55,739 nt of DNA from an uncultured Fusobacterium sp. Lineage in GTDB: Bacteria > Fusobacteriota > Fusobacteriia > Fusobacteriales > Fusobacteriaceae. The stretch is from contig UQJY01000010.1 in assembly GCA_900541465.1 (NCBI GenBank), forward strand, positions 1-55,739, written 5' to 3'. The notes beneath the pieces are model-generated. The model was given only the letters and a program-made list of their open reading frames with translations, was not told where the DNA came from and did not search any database. Within the stretch, counting starts at the first letter, position 1; each line of letters opens with the position of its first letter. Of the stretch, positions 43,022 through 52,591 are shown one piece after another. A program made the translations under genes and the position numbers.

Positions 43022-43798
43022 ATGCTTACTATAAAAAATCTTGTAAAAAACTTTAATGAAGGCACTGAAAATGAAATAAATATATTTAACGGATTTAATC
43101 TTCAAGTAAATGAAAGCGAATTTGTAGCTGTACTTGGGTCAAACGGCTGCGGGAAAAGCACTCTGTTTAATCTTATAAGCGGGTCGCTTAAAGATAACGG
43201 CGGAAATATAATCCTTGGGGGAGAAGATATAAGCCAGATGAAAGAGGAAGAAAGAGCAGGAAAAATAGGAAAAGTTCATCAAGACCCCTCAAAAGGTGTT
43301 TCTCCGTCTCTTACAATCTTAGAAAATCTTTCTCTTGCTGCAAAGAAAAGTGAAAAATTTTCTCTTAGAAGACTTATAAGAAAAGAGAACAAAGAAAAAT
43401 TTATTGAAATGTTAAAAGAACTTGATTTAGGTCTTGAAAATAAACTTAATACTCAGGTTAAATTTCTTTCCGGGGGACAGAGACAGGCTCTTTCTCTTAT
43501 TATGGCAACAATGAAAAAACCTGAACTGCTTCTTCTTGATGAGCATACAGCAGCTCTTGACCCTAAAACTTCGAGAATGATAATGGCAAAAACAAAACAG
43601 CTTATTGACAAGCAGAAAATTACTGCTATGATGATTTCTCATAATTTAAGAGATGCTATAAAATACTCTGACAGAATTATAATGCTTGATAAAGGAAGAG
43701 TTATCCTTGATGTTAAGAGCAAAGACATCACTGAAGGAGAACTTTCAAAAATTTACTCTTCAAAAGCTGAAAAAGAAATGACAGCAATGGCAAGTTAA
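43022..43798 (+). CDS. ABC transporter ATP-binding protein
   Basis: 258 aa with Walker A GSNGCGKST (39-47), signature LSGGQRQ (149-155), and Walker B LLLLDEHTAALDP (169-181). The DEHTAALDP version is characteristic of this transporter family's ATPase. It completes the importer with the two genes before it; a terminator follows. Confidence 0.92.
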   Translation: MLTIKNLVKNFNEGTENEINIFNGFNLQVNESEFVAVLGSNGCGKSTLFNLISGSLKDNGGNIILGGEDISQMKEEERAGKIGKVHQDPSKGVSPSLTILENLSLAAKKSEKFSLRRLIRKENKEKFIEMLKELDLGLENKLNTQVKFLSGGQRQALSLIMATMKKPELLLLDEHTAALDPKTSRMIMAKTKQLIDKQKITAMMISHNLRDAIKYSDRIIMLDKGRVILDVKSKDITEGELSKIYSSKAEKEMTAMAS

Positions 43799-43831
43799 AA
43801 ATTTTAATTTATCTCTCTAAAAATGGCATAT

Positions 43832-43868
43832 AAACAGGCTGATGAACTTTGTTCATTGGTCTGTTTTT
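43832..43868 (+). terminator. Terminator of the ABC transporter operon
   Basis: An imperfect hairpin, AACAG...GATGAAC then GTTCAT...CTGTT, followed by TTTTTT. It lies 34 bp after the ATPase gene. Confidence 0.7.
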
Positions 43869-44011
43869 TATATTTAATTCTTTTTATAAATTTATACTTG
43901 TAAAATACTTACAAATGGATTATCATTAAATTAGAAACAAATTTTTTCAGAATTTTTCTAAATTTTGAATATTAAACTTTAAAAAACTGTATAATTAATT
44001 ATAAGTATTTC

Positions 44012-44047
44012 AACAGCAGAAGAAGATAAAAATTCTGCTGTTTTTTT
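44012..44047 (+). terminator. Stand-alone terminator upstream of the autotransporter
   Basis: A perfect 10-bp stem AACAGCAGAA/TTCTGCTGTT with an 11-nt loop and seven T residues. No gene ends in the preceding 210 bp, so it terminates either a small RNA or an attenuated leader. Confidence 0.75.
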
Positions 44048-44229
44048 GTTTATTTATAATAAAAAATAATAAATCTTTATTACAAAATCTTCTTTTAATA
44101 GCTGTATAAAAACTTATAACTTATTCAACATTTTTTATTCATGTTTGATTTTCTTTTTTAGTATACTTATGCAAAATAATTTTTTATAAATACATCTGTA
44201 AAAATATATTTTTTAAGGGGGTTATGTAA

Positions 44230-47200
44230 ATGATGGAAGAAAGTATATTTAAAAGCTGTTTAAAAAGAAAGGTGAAATTCACTGCAAGTACCTTTGTTAA
44301 ATTTTTAATTACAGGTACAGTTGCACTTTCTCTTACTGCCTGCGGTGGCGGAGGAGGGGGAGGTGGTTCTTCTTCGTCTGGTGGAAACGGAGGAGGAGTT
44401 ATAGAAAAACCATCTGTTGAAAACACTGAACTTTCTAAAGAAACTCTGGTAACAGAAAACCAAATTTTTACAAATAAAGGAAATGTTAATTTAACTGAAA
44501 ATAAAACTGAAGACAGTGTTGTTGGTATTGTCGGAAAAAACAGCGATATTTTAAATGAAGCAAAAATAAAAATTGACGATATTACTGTTAATAGTTCTAA
44601 AATATTTTTAGCTTCTGAAACAGGAGAAAACATATTAAAAAAATTCCAAGAAAAAGGAAAATCTTTTGCAATTTTTGCTGAAGGTGGTTCTGTTACAAAT
44701 GCTAAAGAAGGAAGACTTAATATTACAGGAGACTCTGTTACTGGTATTGTAGGAGTTTATTCTGATATTACAAATAAAGGAAAAATTTTTACAACAGATA
44801 ACATAGAAGATACAAAAGAAGCTGTAGGAATTATGTCCATAGGAAGTAATGTTACAAATGATGGAGATATTAATCTTGTAAGTTATGATGGTGTTGGTAT
44901 CTGGGCTTTTAATAATGGAGCTGACTTAGATGGAATAATAGTTGACAATAATGGAAAAAGAATTTCTGTAATTAATAATGGAAATATTTCTATTAAAGGT
45001 GAAGAGTCAAGAGGTATTGTAGCAGATGGAGCAGATATTGATGTTGTAAACAATGGAAATTTATCTCTTGAAGGAATAGACGTTGATGGAATAGTTGTGC
45101 AGGGAAATAATATTTCTGTAAAAAATAATAAAGGAGCAGAAATTGTTGTTACAAATAACGGGACAAAAGAAAATCACGAAAAAATTGAATATATAAGCGG
45201 AATAAATATAAAAAAAGGACAAGGAAATACAGTTGTTAATGAGGGAAATATAACTGTTTCTATTAATACAGATGATGGAGTTTATGTTGCTTCTGGAATA
45301 ACTTCTGATGAAAAAGTTGATATTACAAACTCAGGAACTATTACTGTCAATGCTAATTCAAAAGCAGACAACAGTAATGATGATACACCAGCACATATTT
45401 ACTTAGAAGATTTTTCTTATGGAATAAAAACAAATGGAAAAATTACAAATGAAGCAGGGGGAACAATTAATATTTCTGGAACTGCAATAGGTATGACAGG
45501 AAAAGATGTAACTAATAACGGTACAATAAATATTACAGGTATTGATGATGAAACTGATGATGGAGTAAAAACACCTATTGGAATATTTGTATCTGGAAAA
45601 GACAGCACTGCAACAAATAACGGTAATATTACAGGAGAAAAAAATTTCACTGTTGGAATGTTTGCATATGATGGAGCAACTGTTATAAACGAAAAAAATG
45701 GAAAAATCATAACAGACAGAGGTTTTGATGGTTATAACGGACATATAATTAACTATGGAACAGTTGAAACAAAAGATCATGCTGCTGAAATTTCAGGTGG
45801 AACATTAACAAACTATGGTACTATGAGTTCTAAAGGAGAAGAAGTTATATATATTGAAGAAGGCGGAATTGCAACTAACGAAACAACTGGAACTATTAAC
45901 ATTAATGCTGATTATTCTGCTGGATTTTATGCTGATGAAGAAGACGATGATATTATCAAAGGTTCAAAAGGTATAAACAAAGGAACTATTAATGTTAACG
46001 GAATAAATTCTTGGGGAATGATTGCAAGAGGTAATACAAGTTCTGTAACTAACTCTGGTATTATTAATGCTGATGCAAATACTTCTTTTGGAATGTGGGC
46101 AGAAGAAAATGGAACTGCTATTAATGAAAAAGTTGGAACTATTAATGTTAATAAAACAAATTCTTATGGAATGTATACATATCGAAGCGGAACTGTTAAA
46201 AACTATGGAGTTATTAATGTTAATGGAGTGGGTTCTTACGGAATGATTGCATATCAAGGTGGAACTGCTATTAATGAAAGAGGAGCTACTATCAATGTAG
46301 GAGCAAATGCTTTAGCTGGAATGGTTGCTGATGGCGGAACTACATATAACTATGGTACTATAAATATTGATGAAAACAATAAAATTACAGAAAAAAATGA
46401 TGTTATAACAACTCCTAAAAACGATGTTGGACTAGAAGATAACGTTTCTTTCCCTGTTTTAAAATCTGCAATAACTGTTATTAACGGTGGAAAAGCATAT
46501 AATTATGGAGAAATTTACAAAGGCGGAAACCTTGTACTTAGTTCAGACAGCACAAGTGCCTACATAATAGGAACAAACAAAGACGGTTCTTATGGAAAAG
46601 TATCTGCCGAAACAGTTACTGTTGACGGAAATGTAAAAGTTTCTGCTGAAATGGCAAAAGAGGGATATAAAGACTCTTATGCTCTAAATAATGCAATAGC
46701 AGGTAAGACAGAGCTTGGAAAAAATTACAAACTTTCTTCAACATCTCTTCTTTACAATGCAGTTTCAAAAACAGATGAAGAGGGAAATCTTGATGTTGAG
46801 CTTGTAAGAAACGACACAGACATTTCAGACCTTGCATCAAAAGAAATTTCAAAAGTTGCAGGAATTTTTGACAATGCAATGAAAGATAAAACTCTTTCTG
46901 AAAAAGAAAAAGAAATTTTAGAAAAAGTTTTTGACAGCACATCTTCTGCCAAAGCAGCTGATGACACTATGAAAGAATTAATAGGATACAATGTTTACTC
47001 AAATATTGCAAGACAGATATTTGATACAAAAGATATGTTTGTATCTTATGACAAATCTATAATAGACAGCCTTGGAGATTACAGTTTCAACTTTAACTTT
47101 ATAGGAAATTATGCTGATGTTAATTCTAAAAACGGAACAGCAGGATATGACAGCAAAGTAACAGGAATTAACGGAGCTGTAAAATTTACAGACTCTCTAT

Positions 47201-47844
47201 ATGGAGTAATCGGATACGGATACAATGATATTGATTATGACGGAAGTTCTGACGGAACTATCGAAACAATCCATACAGGTATCTACAAAGATATAAAATC
47301 TCAATTTGGAGATATAAGAACAGGAATTTTTGGTGAATATAATTTCCATGAAACAGACAGAAAAGTTTTTGGTGAAAAAGCAGACTCTGATTTCAATTCA
47401 TACTTGGTTGGTGCAAATGTTGAAATAAGCAGAAAATTTGGAGATGACTTATACATCAAACCTGCTTTAAGTTTTGACCTTTCTTACGGAAAATATGAAG
47501 ACTTCAGAGAAAACGGTGGAGCAGATGTTAAATTTGAAAAACAAGATTATGTTTCTGCTGTTCCTGCAATAGAATTAAAACTTGGAAAAGAATTTGAAAC
47601 TTCTGAAATCTACGGAGCTGTAAAATATTCTTATGAACTTGGAGACTTAAATAAAGAACAGGAAATTGAATTTTTAAATGGAAGAGAAAATATCCAAGCT
47701 GACAATATTGAAGACGCTCAGACAGATGTTAAATTTGGAGCAAGTTTCAATATTAAAAATATTTCTGTAAATGCTGAACTTGGAAAAGAATTTGGTAAGA
47801 GAGACAGAGAATATGTTAAAGCTGGAATAAGTTACACTTTCTAA
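44230..47844 (+). CDS. Lipobox-bearing type Va autotransporter
   Basis: 1204 aa. The N-terminus is a long basic region, a hydrophobic stretch (FLITGTVALSL), a lipobox LTAC with Cys38, and then eight Gly and a Ser/Gly linker, indicating a lipidated N-terminus. Residues about 60-800 form the passenger, with many irregular repeats of the type N-x-G-T-I-N-(I/V)-x-G-x-x-(S/A)-x-G-M, predicting a beta-helix. Residues about 935-1204 form a 12-strand-type barrel (SFNFNFIGNYADV...; final AGISYTF with C-terminal Phe). Fusobacteria use such proteins as surface adhesins or virulence factors; the function here is unknown. No protease motif was seen. Confidence 0.88.
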   Translation: MMEESIFKSCLKRKVKFTASTFVKFLITGTVALSLTACGGGGGGGGSSSSGGNGGGVIEKPSVENTELSKETLVTENQIFTNKGNVNLTENKTEDSVVGIVGKNSDILNEAKIKIDDITVNSSKIFLASETGENILKKFQEKGKSFAIFAEGGSVTNAKEGRLNITGDSVTGIVGVYSDITNKGKIFTTDNIEDTKEAVGIMSIGSNVTNDGDINLVSYDGVGIWAFNNGADLDGIIVDNNGKRISVINNGNISIKGEESRGIVADGADIDVVNNGNLSLEGIDVDGIVVQGNNISVKNNKGAEIVVTNNGTKENHEKIEYISGINIKKGQGNTVVNEGNITVSINTDDGVYVASGITSDEKVDITNSGTITVNANSKADNSNDDTPAHIYLEDFSYGIKTNGKITNEAGGTINISGTAIGMTGKDVTNNGTINITGIDDETDDGVKTPIGIFVSGKDSTATNNGNITGEKNFTVGMFAYDGATVINEKNGKIITDRGFDGYNGHIINYGTVETKDHAAEISGGTLTNYGTMSSKGEEVIYIEEGGIATNETTGTININADYSAGFYADEEDDDIIKGSKGINKGTINVNGINSWGMIARGNTSSVTNSGIINADANTSFGMWAEENGTAINEKVGTINVNKTNSYGMYTYRSGTVKNYGVINVNGVGSYGMIAYQGGTAINERGATINVGANALAGMVADGGTTYNYGTINIDENNKITEKNDVITTPKNDVGLEDNVSFPVLKSAITVINGGKAYNYGEIYKGGNLVLSSDSTSAYIIGTNKDGSYGKVSAETVTVDGNVKVSAEMAKEGYKDSYALNNAIAGKTELGKNYKLSSTSLLYNAVSKTDEEGNLDVELVRNDTDISDLASKEISKVAGIFDNAMKDKTLSEKEKEILEKVFDSTSSAKAADDTMKELIGYNVYSNIARQIFDTKDMFVSYDKSIIDSLGDYSFNFNFIGNYADVNSKNGTAGYDSKVTGINGAVKFTDSLYGVIGYGYNDIDYDGSSDGTIETIHTGIYKDIKSQFGDIRTGIFGEYNFHETDRKVFGEKADSDFNSYLVGANVEISRKFGDDLYIKPALSFDLSYGKYEDFRENGGADVKFEKQDYVSAVPAIELKLGKEFETSEIYGAVKYSYELGDLNKEQEIEFLNGRENIQADNIEDAQTDVKFGASFNIKNISVNAELGKEFGKRDREYVKAGISYTF

Positions 47845-47867
47845 AAATTGAATACTAAATAATTATG

Positions 47868-47902
47868 AAAAGGAATACTGCATAATGTGGTATTCCTTTT
47901 TT
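47868..47902 (+). terminator. Terminator after the autotransporter
   Basis: The stem AAGGAATAC/GTATTCCTT with an 11-nt loop and a T run, 24 bp after the autotransporter stop. Confidence 0.82.
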
Positions 47903-47907
47903 GAAAT

Positions 47908-47936
47908 TTGTCTTTTCTCATAAAAAATTATATAAT
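47908..47936 (+). promoter_or_regulatory. Promoter of the CorC-like gene
   Basis: TTGTCT (47908-47913), a 17-bp spacer and TATAAT (47931-47936), directly after the previous terminator and 75 bp before the gene. Confidence 0.65.
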
Positions 47937-48011
47937 AATATAGTACCAATTCACTATTTTTTAATGAACATAAAAAATTATACTGTTTGATTTTTTACAG
48001 AGGAGGTTTAT

Positions 48012-49337
48012 ATGCCCGACGCAGAAACAGATATTGTTTTAAGAATATTTTTAATTATACTGCTTATTATAATGAGTGTATTTTTGGCTATAAGTGAAAT
48101 TTCTTTAGCATCTGCCAGAAAAATGAAGCTTCAGATAATGAAAGAAAAAGGAGATAAAAATGCAGAAAAAGTTTTAGAAGTGCAGGAAACATCTGGAAAC
48201 TTTTTTGCCGCTGTGCAGGTAGGAACAAATGCAGTTGCAATACTTGGAGGTATTGTCGGTGAGAATATTTTAAATCCATTTTTAAAACCTGCTATTATTT
48301 CATGGTTTTCTGTTTCTCCTCAAAAAGCAGATACATTAAGTTCTCTTATTTCTTTTATTTTTGTTACAAGTCTTTTTATAGAATTTGCTGATCTTATTCC
48401 TAGAAGACTTGCAATGGCAGCTCCTGAAAAAGCAGCAGTTGCTGTAATAAAGCCAATGCTTTTTCTTATTTTTATACTGAGACCTTTTATTGTTTTCTTT
48501 GACAGCATAGCTTCATTTATTTTTAAAATTTTTAAAATAGAGCAGAACAGAAACAATGAAATTACGTATGACGATATTTTTGCCATTGTAGATGAGGGAG
48601 CAGAAACAGGAGTTATCCAGAAAAAAGAACATTCTCTTATTGAAAATGTTTTTGAGCTTGATACAAGATGGGTTTCATCAATTATGACATACAGAAATGA
48701 TATTGTCTATTTTACTGTTGATGAAGACGAAGAAAGCATAAAAGAAAAAATAAGTACATATCCCCATTCAAAGTTTCTTATCTGTAAAGATGATATTGAT
48801 TCGGTTATAGGTTATGTGGATTCAAAAAATATTCTTCCGAGAATTTTAAACAGTGAAGTAAAAAGTCTTAATAATATAAAAGATATTACAAATACAAATC
48901 TTTTAATTCTTCCAAATACTCTGACAATTTCAGAAGCTCTGGATAAATTTAACGAAGCAAGGGAAGATTTTGCTGTTATCTTAAATGAATACGGTCATGT
49001 TGTTGGGCTTGTAACTTTCTATGATGTTGTTAATACAATTATGGGAGATGTTGTTTATCAAGACCAGGATGAACAGCAGATAATTGCAAGAGGAGAAGGT
49101 TCATGGCTTATTGACGGAGTTACTTCTGTGGAAGATGTTAAAAAAGTTTTGGATATTGAAAAATTCCCTGAAGAAGATACTTATGAAACCATTGCTGGAT
49201 TTATGATGTATATGCTTAAGAGTATTCCTAAAAAAGCTGCAAAGGTTGAGTTTGAAAATTATACTTTTGAAGTTGTAGATGTTGATAATTTTGCAATAGA
49301 CCAGCTTCTCGTAACACAAAAACAAAACCAAAAATAA
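48012..49337 (+). CDS. CNNM/CorC-like membrane protein with CBS domains
   Basis: 441 aa. Residues about 10-190 are a DUF21 (CNNM) membrane domain with SEISLASARKMKLQIM and TSLFIEFADLIPRRLAMAAPE. Two CBS domains follow (about 205-335, with RWVSSIMTYRNDIVYFTVDED and NEYGHVVGLVTFYDVVNTIMGDVV). A C-terminal CorC/HlyC domain spans about 350-435. The family is linked to Mg2+/Co2+ transport; older annotations call it hemolysin. Monocistronic with its own promoter and GGAGG site. Confidence 0.9.
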   Translation: MPDAETDIVLRIFLIILLIIMSVFLAISEISLASARKMKLQIMKEKGDKNAEKVLEVQETSGNFFAAVQVGTNAVAILGGIVGENILNPFLKPAIISWFSVSPQKADTLSSLISFIFVTSLFIEFADLIPRRLAMAAPEKAAVAVIKPMLFLIFILRPFIVFFDSIASFIFKIFKIEQNRNNEITYDDIFAIVDEGAETGVIQKKEHSLIENVFELDTRWVSSIMTYRNDIVYFTVDEDEESIKEKISTYPHSKFLICKDDIDSVIGYVDSKNILPRILNSEVKSLNNIKDITNTNLLILPNTLTISEALDKFNEAREDFAVILNEYGHVVGLVTFYDVVNTIMGDVVYQDQDEQQIIARGEGSWLIDGVTSVEDVKKVLDIEKFPEEDTYETIAGFMMYMLKSIPKKAAKVEFENYTFEVVDVDNFAIDQLLVTQKQNQK

Positions 49338-49343
49338 AAATAA

Positions 49344-49478
49344 CCCTGCATTGAAAAATAGTTTGTGATTAATGTAGTGAACAAAACGTAAAAAATTCAT
49401 ATGTTTGAGGATAAAATCCGAGTTTATGAATTTTAGTTTTGAGAACAAAATTAATAAAACTATTTTTCACCAGCAGGG
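49344..49478. repeat. 135-bp imperfect palindrome related to the element at 3921
   Basis: Arms starting CCCTGC at 49344 and GCAGGG at 49473 pair through GAAAAATAGTTT, ATTAAT, AAAAC and AATTCATA blocks. The apex ATGTTTGAGGATAAAATCCGAGTTTATGA shares ATGTTTGA...AGTTT with the larger palindrome near 4 kb. It lies right after the CorC-like stop. Confidence 0.7.
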
Positions 49479-49491
49479 CAGTTTTCTTTTG

Positions 49492-49525
49492 GTTACTTTT
49501 CTTTGAATGTTCAAAGAAAAGTAAC
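49492..49525. terminator. Perfect 34-bp palindrome between convergent genes
   Basis: GTTACTTTTCTTTGAA and its exact inverse flank a 2-bp centre. It sits 10 bp from the stop of the flavoprotein gene and after the 49344-49478 palindrome, so it may terminate both converging transcripts or be a REP-type repeat. Confidence 0.6.
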
Positions 49526-49535
49526 AATAAGTTTT

Positions 49536-50078
49536 TTATATTTTTCTCCAAAGCTCTTTAAGTTCAGATAATTTTTCATTATCTTTTGCAAGGTCTCCAA
49601 CAGCCCAGGCAGAAATCTTTTCATCTATTACTAAATCCCAGTTAAGATATTCACAGATACACTGAAACTGTCCGCTGATTAATTCATATTCTCTGTCTGA
49701 AAGTTCTGCTTCCCCAACAGCTATTATTCCAATTTTTTTCTTAAGCTGATTAAGAGTTTCATTTTTGCAGTAAATTCTGTCAATGACAGCTTTCATCTGT
49801 GCTGTTATTCCCCACCAGTAAACAGGTGAACCAAATATCACAACATCTGCTTCATAAATTTTTTCAGCAAAAGTGTTGCCGTCATCTTTTATAACACAGA
49901 CTCCCCCTGTTTTTCTGCAGCCTTCACATGCCATACACCCTTTTACATTATATTTTGCCACATCAATCATTTCTACATCATGTTCGCAGTTTTCAATAAT
50001 TCCCTCTGCTGCTGCTTTAAGAGCTGTTTTTGTATTTCCATTTATTCTTGGACTTCCATTTAAAATAAGTACTTTCAT
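49536..50078 (-). CDS. Flavodoxin-fold iron-sulfur flavoprotein / NAD(P)H oxidoreductase
   Basis: About 180 aa. It begins MKVLILNGSPRINGNTKTAL, the FMN phosphate-binding loop, and continues with GSPVYWWGITAQMKAVIDR, the flavin ring loop. A Cys cluster CMACEGCRKTGGVC (spacing 2-2-6) matches the iron-sulfur flavoprotein (Isf-like) branch, giving redox function in anaerobes. The ATG at 50078 follows GGGG; a GTG three codons upstream is too close to it. Confidence 0.85.
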   Translation of the reverse strand: MKVLILNGSPRINGNTKTALKAAAEGIIENCEHDVEMIDVAKYNVKGCMACEGCRKTGGVCVIKDDGNTFAEKIYEADVVIFGSPVYWWGITAQMKAVIDRIYCKNETLNQLKKKIGIIAVGEAELSDREYELISGQFQCICEYLNWDLVIDEKISAWAVGDLAKDNEKLSELKELWRKI

Positions 50079-50119
50079 TTTTTCCACCCCATTTATATAT
50101 CTTAATAAAAATATAATAT

Positions 50120-51016
50120 TTATTCTTTATCGTTTTTCAAAAGTTCATAAGCTCCAAAAAGAATTGGAATATTTAAAGTATTTAAGTTTCTTTCAAGAAG
50201 AACTCCCTCTCTGCTCGGGTATTTAAATCCATAGCTTGCCTTTATACATTGAGTAACAAACTGCATTGCTCTGTCTATTGCAACAGGCAGGCTGTCTCCT
50301 TGAAGAAGACTTCCAATTAAAACACTTGTATATGCATCTCCTGTTCCAGGATATGAAACAGGAATATATTTACATGAAACTTTCCAGAAAACATCGTCTT
50401 CTTTGTTATAAGCTATTACACTCATATTTTTTTCAAATTCATTTATTTTTTCATCTGGAACACTTGTTATAATAACAATCTTTGGTCCCATTTCAGATAT
50501 TCTTACAAGCCAATTTTTAACTTCTTCTTCTGTTGTTGTTTCTTTATATTTTTCTCCTAAAAGAAAAGCTGCTTCTGTAAAATTAGGTGTTATTATATCT
50601 GCCTTTGACACAAGCTTTCTCATTTCAACAACCATCTCTTCTCCCATTGTCCCATAAAGAGATCCGTTATCACCCATAACAGGGTCAACAACCACAAGAT
50701 TATCTTTGTGTCCAAAGTGATCCACAAAATCAGATACTATTTTTATCTGTCTTGGAGAACCTAAAAATCCTGAATATATGCAGTCAAATTCAAGATTAAG
50801 TTTTTTCCAGTGTGCAATATGCTCTTCCATATAATCTGTAAGATCAATAAAACTGTATCCTGTAAAATTACTTGTATGTGTTGAAAGAATTGCTGTAGGT
50901 ACAGGACAAACCTGTATTCCCATTGTTGATAAAATAGGAATTACTGTTGTAAGAGAAGCTCTCCCAAATCCTGATAAATCATGTATTGCTGCTACTTTTT
51001 TTATTAATCTGCTCAT
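50120..51016 (-). CDS. pdxY: Pyridoxal/pyridoxamine kinase
   Basis: Phosphorylates B6 vitamers to PLP/PMP. 298 aa of the ribokinase fold, with HDLSGFGRASL at the N-terminus, the sugar-kinase-like DPVMGDNGSLY, and the catalytic anion-hole motif YPGTGDAYTSVL with its Asp. The gene is directly downstream of a PLP-dependent MocR-type regulator, which supports a B6 role. It is read from a promoter overlapping the end of that gene. The pdxY or pdxK name is by family and is not certain. Confidence 0.85.
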   Translation of the reverse strand: MSRLIKKVAAIHDLSGFGRASLTTVIPILSTMGIQVCPVPTAILSTHTSNFTGYSFIDLTDYMEEHIAHWKKLNLEFDCIYSGFLGSPRQIKIVSDFVDHFGHKDNLVVVDPVMGDNGSLYGTMGEEMVVEMRKLVSKADIITPNFTEAAFLLGEKYKETTTEEEVKNWLVRISEMGPKIVIITSVPDEKINEFEKNMSVIAYNKEDDVFWKVSCKYIPVSYPGTGDAYTSVLIGSLLQGDSLPVAIDRAMQFVTQCIKASYGFKYPSREGVLLERNLNTLNIPILFGAYELLKNDKE

Positions 51017-51059
51017 TTATGTTACTCTCCTATTTTTAGATCTGATTTCCTATGCTGAT

Positions 51060-51088
51060 ATTATAGTATTTATTCTGGGTGTTTACAA
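51060..51088 (-). promoter_or_regulatory. Promoter of the pyridoxal kinase gene
   Basis: On the minus strand TTGTAA (51083-51088), a 17-bp spacer and TATAAT (51060-51065). The -35 lies inside the last codons of the MocR gene. Confidence 0.65.
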
Positions 51089-52497
51089 TGAATTAAAATA
51101 TCTTTTATTACTTCCACACCTTTTTTTATTTCATCAAGTTCCCCTGAAACAAAAGTTAATCTTATCTTGCTTCCTGCTCTTTTATCATTATAAAATACAC
51201 TTCCAGGAAGAACCCCTACACCTCTTTCACGGCATTTTTTATAAAATTTTTCTCCGTCGATGTGTTCTGCCAGAAGCACCCAGATAAAAAATCCTCCTGT
51301 GGGAACATTCATAATTTTAAGATATGGAACTTCTTTTAAAAGTCCCAGCATATATTCATACTTTTCTTTAAAAATTTTTTTTATGTCTGAAATATGTTTT
51401 TCAAGATAGCCGTCTTTTATAAAATGCTCTAAAATTTTTTGATTAAGCCCAGATGTTGTTGTATCAAGGCTGTATTTTACAAGAACTGCTTTTTCCATAA
51501 AAGTTCTCGGTGCAACCATAAGGGCAATTCCAATCCCCGGCATTATTGTCTTTGAATATGTCCTTATATATATAACTCTCTCATGCCCTGTTTTATCAAA
51601 ACTTTTAAGTGTTGAAGGTCTTTCTCCCTCATAATAAAATTCTGAAAAAGTATCATCTTCGATTATATAAAAATCATATTTTACTGCTAAATCTAAAAGT
51701 TTTTTCTTTTTTTCCTCGCTCCATTTTATTCCTGTAGGATTTTGAAAATTAAAAACTTCATACACTAAATTTATTTTTTCAGTTTTTAAAAATTCTTCAA
51801 ACTCTTCCATATCCCAGCCGTCATCTTTAAGATCAAAGCCTTTTACACGACATGAAGTCTCAAAAAGATTAAGGGCATTTAAATATGTGGGATTTGAAAG
51901 TGCTATTGTAAGTCCTGTTTTTGAATGAAACAGATTAAGAATTATATCAATAGCCTGCTGAGTTCCAGAAGTTATTAAAATATCATCTTCTGTTACAAAT
52001 ATATCATCTTTTTCAAGTTCCTCTGAAAGAACAACTCTTAAACTTTCTATTCCCTGTACATTCTGATATTCAAAAATTTCAGGGCCGTATTCATCTATAG
52101 TATCCTTTGCTAATTTCCTGTAAACTGAAGCAGGAAAATATTTTGCTGCAGGAGTTCCATTTGAAAAATTTACAATATCTTTTGACCCTTCCTGTCCATA
52201 TCTGAAATTTTCAAGTATGGGGTGAAACTTTGTATCAAGGGTAAAATCTGAACTTTTTCTGATAAAACACCCTTTCCCCGGAATTTTTTCTATAAATCCA
52301 TTTTGTTCTAAAAGGTTGTAAGCCTGAAGAACAGTATTTGTATTTACTTTATATTTCATTGCAGTCTGTCTTACTGAAGAAAGCTTTGACCCAGCTGAAA
52401 GTTTTCCTGAATCAATTTCTGCTTTAAAAATTTTATACAGCTGTAAGTAATATTTTTCATCAGAATTTTTACTGAACAGCACACCTTCTCTTAACAT
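51070..52497 (-). CDS. MocR-family (GntR-aminotransferase) regulator, PdxR-like
   Basis: 475 aa. Residues 1-80 form a GntR winged helix (YYLQLYKIFKAEIDSGKLSAGSKLSSVRQTAMKYKVNTNTVLQAY). The rest is a class I aminotransferase-like fold, with the PLP Lys316 in TYSKTIMPG and Asp281/Asp282 nearby. Such proteins sense PLP or amino acids. The neighbouring pyridoxal kinase suggests PdxR-type control of vitamin B6 supply. It is divergent from an NhaC antiporter, whose promoter region it may also bind. Confidence 0.87.
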   Translation of the reverse strand: MLREGVLFSKNSDEKYYLQLYKIFKAEIDSGKLSAGSKLSSVRQTAMKYKVNTNTVLQAYNLLEQNGFIEKIPGKGCFIRKSSDFTLDTKFHPILENFRYGQEGSKDIVNFSNGTPAAKYFPASVYRKLAKDTIDEYGPEIFEYQNVQGIESLRVVLSEELEKDDIFVTEDDILITSGTQQAIDIILNLFHSKTGLTIALSNPTYLNALNLFETSCRVKGFDLKDDGWDMEEFEEFLKTEKINLVYEVFNFQNPTGIKWSEEKKKKLLDLAVKYDFYIIEDDTFSEFYYEGERPSTLKSFDKTGHERVIYIRTYSKTIMPGIGIALMVAPRTFMEKAVLVKYSLDTTTSGLNQKILEHFIKDGYLEKHISDIKKIFKEKYEYMLGLLKEVPYLKIMNVPTGGFFIWVLLAEHIDGEKFYKKCRERGVGVLPGSVFYNDKRAGSKIRLTFVSGELDEIKKGVEVIKDILIHCKHPE

Positions 52498-52591
52498 AAC
52501 TTTTCTCCTTTTTTTACGCTCTGTACCATAACACTTTTGTCTTTTTTTTATTGACCAATTCTTTTTTATACTCTAAAATCTTTAAATGTGA

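Larger units (their letters stand above)
43799..44229. other. Intergenic region before the autotransporter
   Basis: 431 bp without ORFs. It holds the transporter terminator, a palindrome TTGTAA-N5-TTACAA (43898-43914), a -10-like TATAAT (43990-43995) with a poor TTGAAT -35 at 19 bp, a strong hairpin terminator (44012-44047), a TATACT (about 44162) that may be the autotransporter -10, and AAGGGGG as ribosome site. Confidence 0.5.

Noticed and set aside
45403..46257. Antisense ORFs within the autotransporter
   Set aside because: They mirror the Asn/Gly/Ile-rich repeats on the opposite strand and have Ser/Cys/Ile-biased, non-protein-like composition.
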